Source: Chromatiales bacterium
Lineage (GTDB): Bacteria; Pseudomonadota; Gammaproteobacteria; Steroidobacterales; Woeseiaceae
DNA length: 37,804 bases
NCBI GenBank assembly: GCA_024679535.1
Contig: JAIBDF010000016.1
Location: forward strand, 1 to 37,804
Direction: 5' to 3'
Each line of letters starts with the position of its first letter. Position 1 is the stretch's first letter. Position numbers and translations under genes: made by a program. The notes under the pieces are model-generated. The model saw only the letters and a list, made by a program, of their open reading frames with translations. It had not been told where the DNA came from and did not search any database. Of this stretch, positions 24,516-33,284 are shown piece after piece.

Positions 24516-25373
24516 ATGCGCAGCAAGACGAATTCTTCTCCAACCACGTTCACGCGCCTGGTGGCGGCGCTTGTCCTGGGCGTCCTGGCCATCGCGAGTG
24601 CGGCACTCGGTGAACCGCGCTCGATCATCGTCGCGTCGACGACATCCACGCAAAACTCGGGCCTTTTCGCCTGGTTGCTGCCGCAATTCACGGCGGAGAC
24701 CGGCATTGATGTCAAGGTCGTCGCGGTCGGCACCGGTCAGGCCATACGTATCGCGACGAACGGCGATGCCGACCTGTTGCTGGTTCACCATGAAGCATCC
24801 GAACGAAAGTTTGTTTCTGACGGGCTGGGTCTCGCGCGCCACCCGATCATGCACAACGATTTTGTACTCGTAGGGCCTGTCGCCGATCCCGCCGGCGTCC
24901 GCGGTATGAGCGAAATCACGGTGGCGTTGCGGCGTATTGCCGAGAGCGAGCAGATATTCGTATCGCGCGGCGACGACAGCGGCACTCACAAGAAAGAACT
25001 CGAGATCTGGACCGCCAGCGGTTTCGATCCCCGCCCGGCGAGCGGCTCATGGTACCGCGAGGCGGGCTCGGGCATGGGGGCAACCCTCAATACCAACGGC
25101 GCCATGGGAGGGTACACGCTCAGCGACCGGGCGAGCTGGGTAAGCTTCGGTAACAAGGGAGACATGGAGATACTCCTCGAAGGCGACCCGCCCCTGAACA
25201 ATCCCTACGCGGCCATCGTCGTCAACCCTGAACGACACCCGCACGTGCGGGTCAGGGAGGCCCAGGCTTTCGTGGATTGGCTTACGTCAGCACGGGGACA
25301 GGCCGCGATTGCTACGTTTCGCGTCGACGGCCAGCTGCTGTTCTTTCCAGATGTTGTGCCGGACGGGGTGTAG
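24516..25373 (+). CDS. tupA: Tungstate-binding periplasmic protein TupA
   Basis: A 285-residue substrate-binding protein with a signal peptide (about 1-32, RLVAALVLGVLAIASAALG). The oxyanion-binding motif STTSTQNSG (41-49) and the later RGDDSGTH are the hallmarks of TupA; molybdate-binding ModA lacks this TTSTQ-type start. Further family segments are VAVGTGQAIRIATNGDADLLLVH, HNDFVLVGP and GMGATLNTNGAMGGYTLSDRA. TupA proteins bind tungstate with very high preference over molybdate, which is the main reason to expect tungsten in the formate dehydrogenases of this locus. It is followed after 9 bases by an outer-membrane barrel gene, which makes co-transcription nearly certain. Confidence 0.94.
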   Translation: MRSKTNSSPTTFTRLVAALVLGVLAIASAALGEPRSIIVASTTSTQNSGLFAWLLPQFTAETGIDVKVVAVGTGQAIRIATNGDADLLLVHHEASERKFVSDGLGLARHPIMHNDFVLVGPVADPAGVRGMSEITVALRRIAESEQIFVSRGDDSGTHKKELEIWTASGFDPRPASGSWYREAGSGMGATLNTNGAMGGYTLSDRASWVSFGNKGDMEILLEGDPPLNNPYAAIVVNPERHPHVRVREAQAFVDWLTSARGQAAIATFRVDGQLLFFPDVVPDGV

Positions 25374-25382
25374 ACCTGGCAC

Positions 25383-26774
25383 ATGAACAACGAGATTCGT
25401 TCCCGACACCGCGTTCGCCTTCCACTACACATCGTTCCACTGCTGGCCTTGCTGTGCGTTAGCGTCGTTCAGGCGCAGGGCGAACCACCACCCAGGGAGT
25501 CGGCCGCCGAAGCCCCGGACTGGCTCTCCATAAGCGGCAGTCTGCGGCTGCGCTATGAATCCATGGACAACTCGTTTCGCCTCGTCGGTCCGGACTCGGA
25601 TGAGCTGCTGGTGTCGCGCCTGCTCGTGCACGCCGCGGTCAAAGGCGAGCGATTCTATGGGGGGCTCGAACTCCAGGATTCCCGGGCGTGGTTACATCAG
25701 GACCTGACACCGGTCGGTACGGACGACGTCAACGCGCTCGAGCCGCTACGCGCATACATCGGCTACAAGAACGAGAGTGTCGACATCCAGGTCGGCCGGA
25801 TGACAATGGATGTTGGCAGCCGCCGCCTGGTGGCGCGCAATCGCACGCGCAATACGATCAACGCCTTTACGGGCATCCGGGCCAGGTGGTCGAATCCCGG
25901 GCGCGTCGGCCTGGACGCATTCGTAACGATGCCGGTTGCACGCCTGCCCAATATCCTCGAACGAGATCGTATGCGAAACAACGAGTTCGATCTCGACCAG
26001 GAACATTGGGAGCGGTTGTTCTGGGGCTTGCATGTATCCGACCTGCAGATCAGCAGCCGTTTTGACACTGAGGCGTATCTGATCGGGATTCGCGAAGATG
26101 ATCGGCCAGGTTTGCCCACGCGCAATCGCAACTTCCTGACATCCGGTGTACGCGCGCACCATTCGGGCGATGTATGGGCTTACGAGATCGAAGCCGCGCT
26201 CCAGCACGGCAAGAGCCGTGCCAGCGTGCTGCCAATCGACACCACGGACCTCGATCACCGCGCGTGGTTCACTCACGCCGAAATCAGCCGCAAATTGCAG
26301 GGCAGCTGGGAGCCTCGCGTGATCTTGCGTTTCGATTATGCATCGGGCGACAAGGATCCGAATGACGGCGAGTTCAACCGCTTCGATACCCTGTACGGCG
26401 CCAGGCGCTGGGAGTTCGGGCCTACAGGAATTTATGGCGCCTTGGCGCGCAGCAATATCCTGTCGCCCGGTATCGCCCTGCGGTCGAAGCCGGGCCCGTC
26501 CACCGATTTCCGAATCGACTACCGGCCTGCATGGCTTGCCAACAAGCGCGATGCCCTGCTTACAGCAGGGCTCAGAGACCGTGATGGCCTTTCAGGGTCG
26601 TTTATCGGTCACCAGATTGATTTGCGCTGGCAACGGTGGTCGGATTCACGAAACCTGACGATCGACGTCACGGCCGCTTACCTTTGGAAGGGGGAGTTTC
26701 TCGAAAATGCTCCGTTCGCGCCGCCGACCTCCAACACGGCTTACGCCTACATTTCGACGGCGTTGGCCTTCTGA
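25383..26774 (+). CDS. Alginate-export-family outer-membrane beta-barrel protein linked to tupBCA
   Basis: A 463-residue outer-membrane protein with a signal peptide (about 1-32) and alternating amphipathic strands ending in AYAYISTALAF, a C-terminal aromatic residue typical of barrels. It resembles the alginate export family (PF13372): LSISGSLRLRYESMDN, LLVSRLLVHAAVKGERFYGG, DIQVGRMTMDVGSRRLVARN. Nothing indicates alginate synthesis nearby. Its start is 9 bases after the tupA stop, so it is in the tungstate transport unit. A channel for tungstate or another oxyanion through the outer membrane is the simplest inference. The remaining 172 bases before sodC hold no clear terminator. Confidence 0.82.
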   Translation: MNNEIRSRHRVRLPLHIVPLLALLCVSVVQAQGEPPPRESAAEAPDWLSISGSLRLRYESMDNSFRLVGPDSDELLVSRLLVHAAVKGERFYGGLELQDSRAWLHQDLTPVGTDDVNALEPLRAYIGYKNESVDIQVGRMTMDVGSRRLVARNRTRNTINAFTGIRARWSNPGRVGLDAFVTMPVARLPNILERDRMRNNEFDLDQEHWERLFWGLHVSDLQISSRFDTEAYLIGIREDDRPGLPTRNRNFLTSGVRAHHSGDVWAYEIEAALQHGKSRASVLPIDTTDLDHRAWFTHAEISRKLQGSWEPRVILRFDYASGDKDPNDGEFNRFDTLYGARRWEFGPTGIYGALARSNILSPGIALRSKPGPSTDFRIDYRPAWLANKRDALLTAGLRDRDGLSGSFIGHQIDLRWQRWSDSRNLTIDVTAAYLWKGEFLENAPFAPPTSNTAYAYISTALAF

Positions 26775-26946
26775 TCGGAATGGAAGCTTGCGACGCCGGG
26801 ACATCGTGAATTATGCCCGGACAATATTGCAGAGTTTCCGCGTTTCGGGCCCGACATGACTCCGGCATCGGCCGCCGCGGAACTCGGCCGGCGGATGCTA
26901 TACTGATAACGATCCCTCACCACCACTCGCAGGGGAGAACCTGACG

Positions 26947-27477
26947 ATGAAATTCCAATTGCGTTGTACACTGCTCCTGACCGGCTGCGCCCTCGCGGCC
27001 ACGGCCTATGCTGACGAAATCCGTATCGACATTCACGCCATCAGCGCCGACGGCGTCGGCGAATCGGTCGGCACCGTCACCGCGACCGACGGCGAGAACG
27101 GCCTGACGCTGACGCCGGACCTGGCAGGGCTGCCGACCGGCGAGCACGGTTTCCACATCCACCAGAATCCGAGCTGCGACCCGGCCGAGAAGGAAGGCTC
27201 CATGGTGGCCGGTCTCTCAGCGGGCGGTCATTACGACCCCGAGGGCACCAGCGTGCATAAGGGCCCGCAGGCCGAAGGCGGTCATCTAGGCGATCTGCCC
27301 AAGCTGGTCGTCGCCGATGACGGTACTGCAACGACACCCGTTATGGCGCCGAGGCTGACAGTCGCCGACATCAATGGACGTGCGATGATGATTCACGCCC
27401 ACGGCGACAACTACAGCGACGATCCGAAACCTCTCGGGGGTGGCGGTGCCCGCATCGCCTGCGGCGTCATCAAGTAG
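26947..27477 (+). CDS. sodC: Cu/Zn superoxide dismutase SodC
   Basis: A 176-residue periplasmic enzyme with a signal peptide (about 1-22). Copper and zinc ligands are readable: H70 and H72 (GFHIHQNPSC), H95 (GGHYDP), a later zinc His in VHKGPQAEGGHLGD with the Asp of GHLGD, and H150 (MMIHAHGDNYSD). The disulfide pair is probably C77-C172. The start has CAGGGGAGAACCTGACG upstream. A possible -10 element (TATACT, 26899-26904) lies 42 bases before the ATG, so it may have its own promoter. It dismutates superoxide in the periplasm, perhaps protecting the oxygen-sensitive exported formate dehydrogenase; that link is only inferred from position. It is convergent with fdsA, 13 bases apart. Confidence 0.94.
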   Translation: MKFQLRCTLLLTGCALAATAYADEIRIDIHAISADGVGESVGTVTATDGENGLTLTPDLAGLPTGEHGFHIHQNPSCDPAEKEGSMVAGLSAGGHYDPEGTSVHKGPQAEGGHLGDLPKLVVADDGTATTPVMAPRLTVADINGRAMMIHAHGDNYSDDPKPLGGGGARIACGVIK

Positions 27478-27490
27478 TTTTCAGCGGCAT

Positions 27491-30256
27491 CTACTCCGCG
27501 GCAACGCCTTCAGCTGGTTCGACTCGCGCCGCGCAGAACTTGAACTCGGGTATCTTCCCGATGGGATCGAGCTTCGGGTTGGTCAACAGGTTTGCAGCCG
27601 CTTCCGTGTAACAGAACGGGATGAACACCGTGCCGTCGGCAACATCGCGGTCGAGGCGCACGCGCAGCGTAATTGCGCCGCGCCGCGTCGACACGCGGAT
27701 GAAATCTCCGGGCTCGAGTTGCATCCGCTCAAGATCTCGCGGCGACAGACAGGCGACCGCTTCGGGCTCGAGCCTATTCAGGGTGTGCGCACGCCGCGTC
27801 ATGGCGCCGGTATGCCAGTGTTCCAGCATCCGTCCCGTACTCAGGATCATCGGGAAGTCGTCATCCGGCGCCTCGTCCGGCGGCGTGAGCTCGGTTGGCA
27901 CGATCCTGGCGCGGCCGGTCTTCGTCGGAAAGCCGCTGCCAAAAATAATCGCATTGCCGGGTTCGTCGGGCGCATCGCAAGGATAGGTCACGGCGTCCTC
28001 GCGTTCGAGCCTCGCCCACGTGATGTTGGCAAACGACGGCATAATCTCCGCCATCTCCGCAAAGACGTCACGCGGATGTGTGTAGTGCCAGTCGAGCCCG
28101 ATACGCCGCGCGATTTCCTGCGTGATCCACCAGTCCTGACGCGCATCGCCAGGCAGCGGCACGACTTCGCGCGCCAGCTGCACCTGGCGGTTGGTGTTCG
28201 TAAACGTGCCGGTCTTCTCCGGGTGTGCGGAGGCCGGCAGCACGACATCCGCCTGCCACGCGGTTTCGGTAAGGAAAATGTCCTGCACCACGAGATGTTC
28301 GAGTTTCGCCAGCGCTTGGCGGGCGTGCGCCTGGTCCGGATCCGACATTGCCGGGTTCTCACCCAGGATGTACATCGCCCTGACCTCTCCCGCGAGGATC
28401 GCGTTCATAATTTCGACTACGGTAAGGCCGCGCCTGGGGTCCAACGCCGTGCCCCAGAAATCCTCGTAGCGCTTCCGGTTGTCCTCGTCCTCCACCGGTT
28501 TGTAGTCGGGGTAGAACATCGGGATCAGCCCGGCATCCGAGGCGCCCTGCACGTTGTTCTGCCCGCGCAGCGGGTGCAACCCCGTGCCCGGCCGGCCTAG
28601 ATGCCCGGTAACCAGCGCAAGCGCGATCAGCCCGCGCGCGTTGTCCGTGCCGTGCACCGATTGCGAGATGCCCATGCCCCAGAAGATGATCGAGTTCTTC
28701 GAGGTCGCATAAAGGCGCGCGACGTCACGGATCGTTTTCGCGTCGATGCCGCAGACATCGGCCATCTTCTCGGGCGGGAAGGCCCTGACGCGGTCGGCCA
28801 GTTCCTCGAAGCCTTCGGTGTGCATTCCCAGGTATTGCGGGTCGTGCAGCCCTTCCTCGATGATCGTGTGGAGCATCGCGTTCAGCAGCGCCACATCCGT
28901 GCCGGCCCTGAACTGCAGGTTGAAGGTCGCGTGGCGGCCCAGTCCCTGCCCGCGTGGGTCCGCGACGATCAGCTTCGCGCCGCGCTTCGCGGCATTCTTG
29001 AAATAGGTGGCCGCGACGGGATGGTTCTGCCCGGGCCGCGCGCCGATGACGATAATGCAGTCAGCGCTATCCACGGTCGTGAAAGGCGCAGTGACGGCCC
29101 CCGAGCCGATGCCCTCCATGAGCGCTGCAACAGACGAGGCATGACAGAGTCGGGTGCAGTGATCGACGTTGTTCGTACCGAAACCGGCCCGCACAAGTTT
29201 CTGGAACAGGTAGGCTTCCTCGTTCGATCCCTTCGCCGAGCCGAACCCCGCAAGTGCCGACGCTCCGGTTTCGTCGCGCGCCTTTCTGAGGCCCACGGCC
29301 GCCCGCTCCAGCGCCTCCTCCCAGCTCGCTTCGCGAAAGTGGCTCCACGGGTTTGCGGGATCGAGCCGTAGTGCGCCGTCCTTGGGTGCATCGTCCTTGC
29401 GAATCATCGGCTTGGTCAGCCGATGCGGGTGGCTGATGTAGTCGGAGCCGAAGCGGCCCTTTACGCACAGGCGCTGTTCGTTGGCGGGGCCATTGCGACC
29501 GTCGATGTGGAGGATGCGGTCGTCCTTGACGTGCACCGTGGTCTGGCAGCCGACGCCGCAATAGGGACACAGCGTGTCGACGGCGCGGTCCGGGAATTTC
29601 TGCCGCGTACCGGCCTCGTCGAGCAGGTTGGCTTCCATGAGCGCGCCGGTCGGACAGACCTGAACGCATTCGCCACAGGCCACGCAGGTCGATTCGCCCA
29701 TCGGCGCATCGAAGTCGAACACGATCTTCGATCCGTGACCGCGGTGGGCCATTCCAATGACGTCATTCACCTGCACCTCGCGGCAGGCCCGGACGCAGAG
29801 ATTGCAGTGTATGCAGGCATCGAGGTTGACGGCGATTGCAACGTGGCTGCTGTCACCTTCTGGTTGCTTCCGCGATGGAAAGCGGCTGTCGGCGATGCCC
29901 ATGGTATCGGCCCACGCCCAGAATTTCGATTGCGGGTCGTGCGCCGTTGCGCGTGCCGGTTGATCGGCGACGAGGAGCTCCATGACCATGTCGCGCGCGC
30001 TTCTCGCCTTGTCCGAGGCTGTGCGCACGACCATATCCGGCACCGGCTTGCGGACGCAGGACGCGGCGAGCACGCGCTCGCCTTCGATCTCGACCATGCA
30101 GGCCCGGCAGTTGCCGTCGGCCCGGTAGCCGGGTTCGGGCGCGTGGCAAAGATGCGGAATGGTATTGCCCTGCCGCTTCGCCACCTGCCAGATGGTCTCG
30201 TCCGGCGATGCCTCGACCGGTCTGCCATCCAGCGTGAACGTGATCGTCTCACTCAT
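27491..30256 (-). CDS. fdsA: NAD-dependent formate dehydrogenase alpha subunit FdsA
   Basis: A 921-residue cytoplasmic molybdopterin enzyme without signal peptide. The N-terminus holds a 2Fe-2S domain with C37, C50, C53 and C67. Next come a His-Cys cluster region and two 4Fe-4S motifs (ACIHCNLCVRACREVQ, TCVACGECVQVCPTGAL), then the catalytic-domain cluster CPYCGVGCQTT. The active-site ligand is Cys371-His372 (CTRLCHASS, codon TGT), so no selenocysteine. The C-terminal barrel domain (ILSTGRMLEHWHTGAMTRRA onwards) is complete. ATG 30256 has GGAGGAG upstream and overlaps the fdsGB stop by four bases (ATGA). With FdsGB it forms a soluble enzyme coupling formate and NAD+ or NADH. Confidence 0.95.
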   Translation of the reverse strand: MSETITFTLDGRPVEASPDETIWQVAKRQGNTIPHLCHAPEPGYRADGNCRACMVEIEGERVLAASCVRKPVPDMVVRTASDKARSARDMVMELLVADQPARATAHDPQSKFWAWADTMGIADSRFPSRKQPEGDSSHVAIAVNLDACIHCNLCVRACREVQVNDVIGMAHRGHGSKIVFDFDAPMGESTCVACGECVQVCPTGALMEANLLDEAGTRQKFPDRAVDTLCPYCGVGCQTTVHVKDDRILHIDGRNGPANEQRLCVKGRFGSDYISHPHRLTKPMIRKDDAPKDGALRLDPANPWSHFREASWEEALERAAVGLRKARDETGASALAGFGSAKGSNEEAYLFQKLVRAGFGTNNVDHCTRLCHASSVAALMEGIGSGAVTAPFTTVDSADCIIVIGARPGQNHPVAATYFKNAAKRGAKLIVADPRGQGLGRHATFNLQFRAGTDVALLNAMLHTIIEEGLHDPQYLGMHTEGFEELADRVRAFPPEKMADVCGIDAKTIRDVARLYATSKNSIIFWGMGISQSVHGTDNARGLIALALVTGHLGRPGTGLHPLRGQNNVQGASDAGLIPMFYPDYKPVEDEDNRKRYEDFWGTALDPRRGLTVVEIMNAILAGEVRAMYILGENPAMSDPDQAHARQALAKLEHLVVQDIFLTETAWQADVVLPASAHPEKTGTFTNTNRQVQLAREVVPLPGDARQDWWITQEIARRIGLDWHYTHPRDVFAEMAEIMPSFANITWARLEREDAVTYPCDAPDEPGNAIIFGSGFPTKTGRARIVPTELTPPDEAPDDDFPMILSTGRMLEHWHTGAMTRRAHTLNRLEPEAVACLSPRDLERMQLEPGDFIRVSTRRGAITLRVRLDRDVADGTVFIPFCYTEAAANLLTNPKLDPIGKIPEFKFCAARVEPAEGVAAE

Positions 30257-31962
30257 GAAAGCTCCTCCGGGAAGTACTTTAAGAGACAAAGGAGCGGATT
30301 CGGTGCCGCCTGCCCCAGGCCGCAGATCGAGGCCGAGGCCATCACGCCGCCGAGTTCACGCAACAGGTCTTCGTCCCACGTTGCTTCCGACATAAGCTCA
30401 ACGGCCTTCTCGGTGCCAACACGGCAGGGCGTGCACTGGCCGCAGCTCTCGTCCTCGAAGAATCGCATCAAGTTGAGCGCGGCGCCCCGGATGCTGTCCT
30501 TGTCCGACAGCACGATCACGGCCGCGGACCCGATGAAGCACCCATGCGCCTCGAGCGTGCCGAAATCGAGCGGAATGTTCGCCATGCTCGCGGGCAGTAT
30601 CCCGCCCGACGCGCCGCCCGGAAGATACGCGCTGAACGTGTGTCCGTCGGCCATGCCTCCGCAATACTCGTCGATGAGTTCGCGCGCGGTGATGCCGGCG
30701 GGGGCGAATTTCACTCCAGGTTCCTTGACGCGTCCCGAAACAGAGAAGCTGCGGCGCCCCTGGCGTCCGTTGCGGCCTTCGGCCGAGAACCAGGCCGGGC
30801 CTCTTTCGACGATGTCGCGCACCCAGTACAGGGTCTCGACGTTGTGAATCAGTGTCGGTTGCCCGAACAGGCCCACCTGGCTCGGGAACGGAGGCTTGTG
30901 GCGCGGCAGACCGCGTTTCCCTTCGATGCTCTCGAGCATCGCGGATTCCTCGCCGCAGATATAGGCGCCCGCACCGCGGCGCAGGTGAATCGTGCAATCG
31001 CCGTTGAGTCCTTTGTGCTCCACCTCGGCGATGGCCGCCAGTAGCATCTCGCGCACCGCCGGATACTCATCACGCAAGTAAATGTAAATCGCCTCAGCTT
31101 CGATGGCCCACGCTGCGACCAGCATGCCCTCGAGAAAGCGGTGCGGGTCATGCTCGAGATAGTAGCGATCCTTGAACGTGCCCGGCTCACCCTCGTCGGC
31201 ATTCACGGCCATCAGGCGCCGCCCTGCTTCGGCTCTGACGAAGCGCCATTTGCGCCCGGCCGGAAAGCCCGCGCCGCCGAGTCCGCGCAAGCCGGAATCC
31301 TCCATGATTGCGACCAGTTCGTCGGCGGATCGATTGCCTGCGAGGCAGTCGCGCAGCAGTCCGTAACCGCCGGCCCCGACGTACACGTCGAAGCCCATGT
31401 GGTCGGGAATTTCGGGATGATGGTCGCCGCCATTCACCGCGGCCGCGATCGACTCGGCATCGGCACGGTCGACATGCCGGTGCCCCACCTGTGCCACAGG
31501 CGCCGTATCGCAGCGCCCCATGCAGGGCGCGCGGACGACACGCACGTCGGCGCCGAGTCTGCCAGGCAATGATTCCAGGAGCGCATCGCCGCCCGCACAT
31601 GCACAGGTCAGGCTGTCGCAGACGCGGACCGTTACGGGCGGCGGCGGTGTTTCTCCATCGAGGATGATGTCGAAATGGGCGTAAAAAGAGGCGACTTCAA
31701 ACACCTCGGCCATGGACAGCCGCATTTCGGACGCGAGCGCCTGCAGGTGCTCGGCGCCGAGGAAGCCATACCGGTCCTGGACGAGGTGAAGGTGCTCGAC
31801 GAGCAACTCTGGCGCACGCGAGCGGTCCCCGAGCAATGCGGCAATGTCACGCTCTGCTGCCGGGTTGAGCTGGCGCCCTTTATCAAAGCCAGGCGAACGC
31901 CGCCGGCCCGATGCGGGGGCTATCCGGCGCGGGTCTCCGCCATTCCTGCCGATATCAGCCAT
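30253..31962 (-). CDS. Fused FdsG-FdsB (NuoE-NuoF like) diaphorase subunit of NAD-dependent formate dehydrogenase
   Basis: A 569-residue fusion. The N-terminal part (about 1-180) is the thioredoxin-like 2Fe-2S domain of FdsG/NuoE, with ligands C115-x4-C120 (VCDSLTCAC) and C147-x3-C151 (APCMGRCD). The C-terminal part is FdsB/NuoF: NADH site GLRGLGGAGFPAGRKW, FMN region AYICGEESAMLESIEGKRGLP, and 4Fe-4S ligands SCGQCTPC with a late Cys in SICGLG. In most organisms these are two genes. ATG 31962 has GGAAAGAG upstream; ATG 31989 is also possible and gives 578 residues. It transfers electrons between NAD(H) and FdsA. It is first in a two-gene leftward operon and divergent from the MoeB-like gene. 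Confidence 0.93.
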   Translation of the reverse strand: MADIGRNGGDPRRIAPASGRRRSPGFDKGRQLNPAAERDIAALLGDRSRAPELLVEHLHLVQDRYGFLGAEHLQALASEMRLSMAEVFEVASFYAHFDIILDGETPPPPVTVRVCDSLTCACAGGDALLESLPGRLGADVRVVRAPCMGRCDTAPVAQVGHRHVDRADAESIAAAVNGGDHHPEIPDHMGFDVYVGAGGYGLLRDCLAGNRSADELVAIMEDSGLRGLGGAGFPAGRKWRFVRAEAGRRLMAVNADEGEPGTFKDRYYLEHDPHRFLEGMLVAAWAIEAEAIYIYLRDEYPAVREMLLAAIAEVEHKGLNGDCTIHLRRGAGAYICGEESAMLESIEGKRGLPRHKPPFPSQVGLFGQPTLIHNVETLYWVRDIVERGPAWFSAEGRNGRQGRRSFSVSGRVKEPGVKFAPAGITARELIDEYCGGMADGHTFSAYLPGGASGGILPASMANIPLDFGTLEAHGCFIGSAAVIVLSDKDSIRGAALNLMRFFEDESCGQCTPCRVGTEKAVELMSEATWDEDLLRELGGVMASASICGLGQAAPNPLLCLLKYFPEELS

Positions 31963-32079
31963 CGAATCTCTTTCCTTGTCTACTTCCATTCTTCCCCTAG
32001 ATTACCACCGTCGCACGTACCACGAACGGATAGCGCGTACACCGTAGCGACAGGCAGGCAGTATGATAATGTCACAGCA

Positions 32080-33174
32080 ATGAACGTTGACCTTGCCCGA
32101 TATCACCGCCAGATGCTGCTGCCCGGCTTCGGGGAAGCCGGGCAACGCCGCCTGCAGGGCTCGACGGTGCTGTTACTTGGCTGTGGGGCCCTCGGATCCG
32201 TAGCTGCAGACATGCTCGCGCGGGCCGGTGTCGGACACCTCGTTATTGTCGACCGCGATTTTGTCGAGCTCAGCAACCTGCAGCGCCAGATGTTATTCGA
32301 CGAGCGGGACATTTCAGATGCTATTCCAAAGGCAGAGGCGGCGAAGCGAAGAATTGCCGAAATCAATTCCCAAATTCGGGTTACCGCGATCGTTGACGAC
32401 GTAAATCACTCGAACATTGAACGTTACGCAAATGGCGCTGACGCATTCGTCGACGGACTGGACAATATTGAAACACGCTACCTGGCGAACGATCTTGCGG
32501 TAAAAAGCGGCCGGCCCTATGTGTACGGTGCTGCGGTCGGTACGACCGGCATGGCGTTTTCGGTACTCCCGCATACTACGAGCGATGCGGCCTGGGAAAC
32601 TTTCGAGGGCGGCAGCCTGGCGACCCCATGTTTTCGCTGCGTGTTCGAGGAAGCGCCACCGCCGGGAACAATAGCCACTTGCGACACGATCGGCGTGATC
32701 AGTTCCGTCGTTGGTATCGTCGCCAATTTTCAGGTCACCGAAACACTCAAAATCCTGACGGGTAACTTTGACCGCGTCAGCAGAAAATTGCTGAACCTCG
32801 ACCTCTGGGCGAACGAGATAATGCAGCTCGATATTGCTGGCGCCTATGAAAAGAGCGACTGTCCGTGCTGCAAGCATCGAAGTTTCGAGTACCTCGACGG
32901 CAAGGCGGGCTCGAGCACCACCATTTTGTGCGGGCGTAACGCAGTACAGCTCAGACACCGACAGCTTTCCCAGGGCGTCAACATGGACGCAGTCGCATCG
33001 CGCTTGCGCGAGCACAGCGATGTAATTGCCAACGAGTTCATGTTGCGCGCCGGCATCAGGGATCAAGAAAAAAACTACGAGATTACGCTCTTTCCGAATG
33101 GCAGGGCGATCGTCAAAGGAACGGACAAACCTGAGGTTGCGCGGAGTATTTACGCCAAATTCGTGGGCAACTAG
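32080..33174 (+). CDS. moeB: MoeB/ThiF-family adenylyltransferase with C-terminal extension
   Basis: A 364-residue E1-like enzyme that adenylates the Gly-Gly end of a MoaD or ThiS protein. The ATP-binding loop is GCGALGS, preceded by RYHRQMLLPGFGEAGQ and followed by VDRDFVELSNLQRQMLF. The catalytic Cys is in the TCDTIGVIS segment. Zinc is held by two CxxC pairs, CFRC and CPCC. Beyond the core, the C-terminal 100 residues (TTILCGRNAVQLRHRQL, LFPNGRAIVKGTDKPEVARS) form the extension found in Bacillus-type ThiF/MoeB proteins instead of a rhodanese domain. ATG 32080 is the start of the family sequence; the open frame extends further upstream. The only MoaD in the window (5712-5990) is the expected partner. 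Confidence 0.9.
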   Translation: MNVDLARYHRQMLLPGFGEAGQRRLQGSTVLLLGCGALGSVAADMLARAGVGHLVIVDRDFVELSNLQRQMLFDERDISDAIPKAEAAKRRIAEINSQIRVTAIVDDVNHSNIERYANGADAFVDGLDNIETRYLANDLAVKSGRPYVYGAAVGTTGMAFSVLPHTTSDAAWETFEGGSLATPCFRCVFEEAPPPGTIATCDTIGVISSVVGIVANFQVTETLKILTGNFDRVSRKLLNLDLWANEIMQLDIAGAYEKSDCPCCKHRSFEYLDGKAGSSTTILCGRNAVQLRHRQLSQGVNMDAVASRLREHSDVIANEFMLRAGIRDQEKNYEITLFPNGRAIVKGTDKPEVARSIYAKFVGN

Positions 33175-33284
33175 AAGTACCTGCTGGCTCGGGATTCGCC
33201 GTTGCGTTGTTAGGTCGATGCGCTTTGTAACGTGGAAGATGAAATAGTGCCCTCCGACCGAAGCGGAAAAGCAGCATGGGCCGA

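Noticed and set aside
16411-30256. Selenocysteine in either formate dehydrogenase
   Set aside because: Both active-site codons are TGT (Cys200 of FdhA, Cys371 of FdsA), with no in-frame TGA.
27440-30847. Long plus-strand frames (386, 256 and 474 codons) over fdsA and fdsGB
   Set aside because: The minus-strand frames carry complete oxidoreductase motifs and good ribosome sites; the plus frames show no family features.
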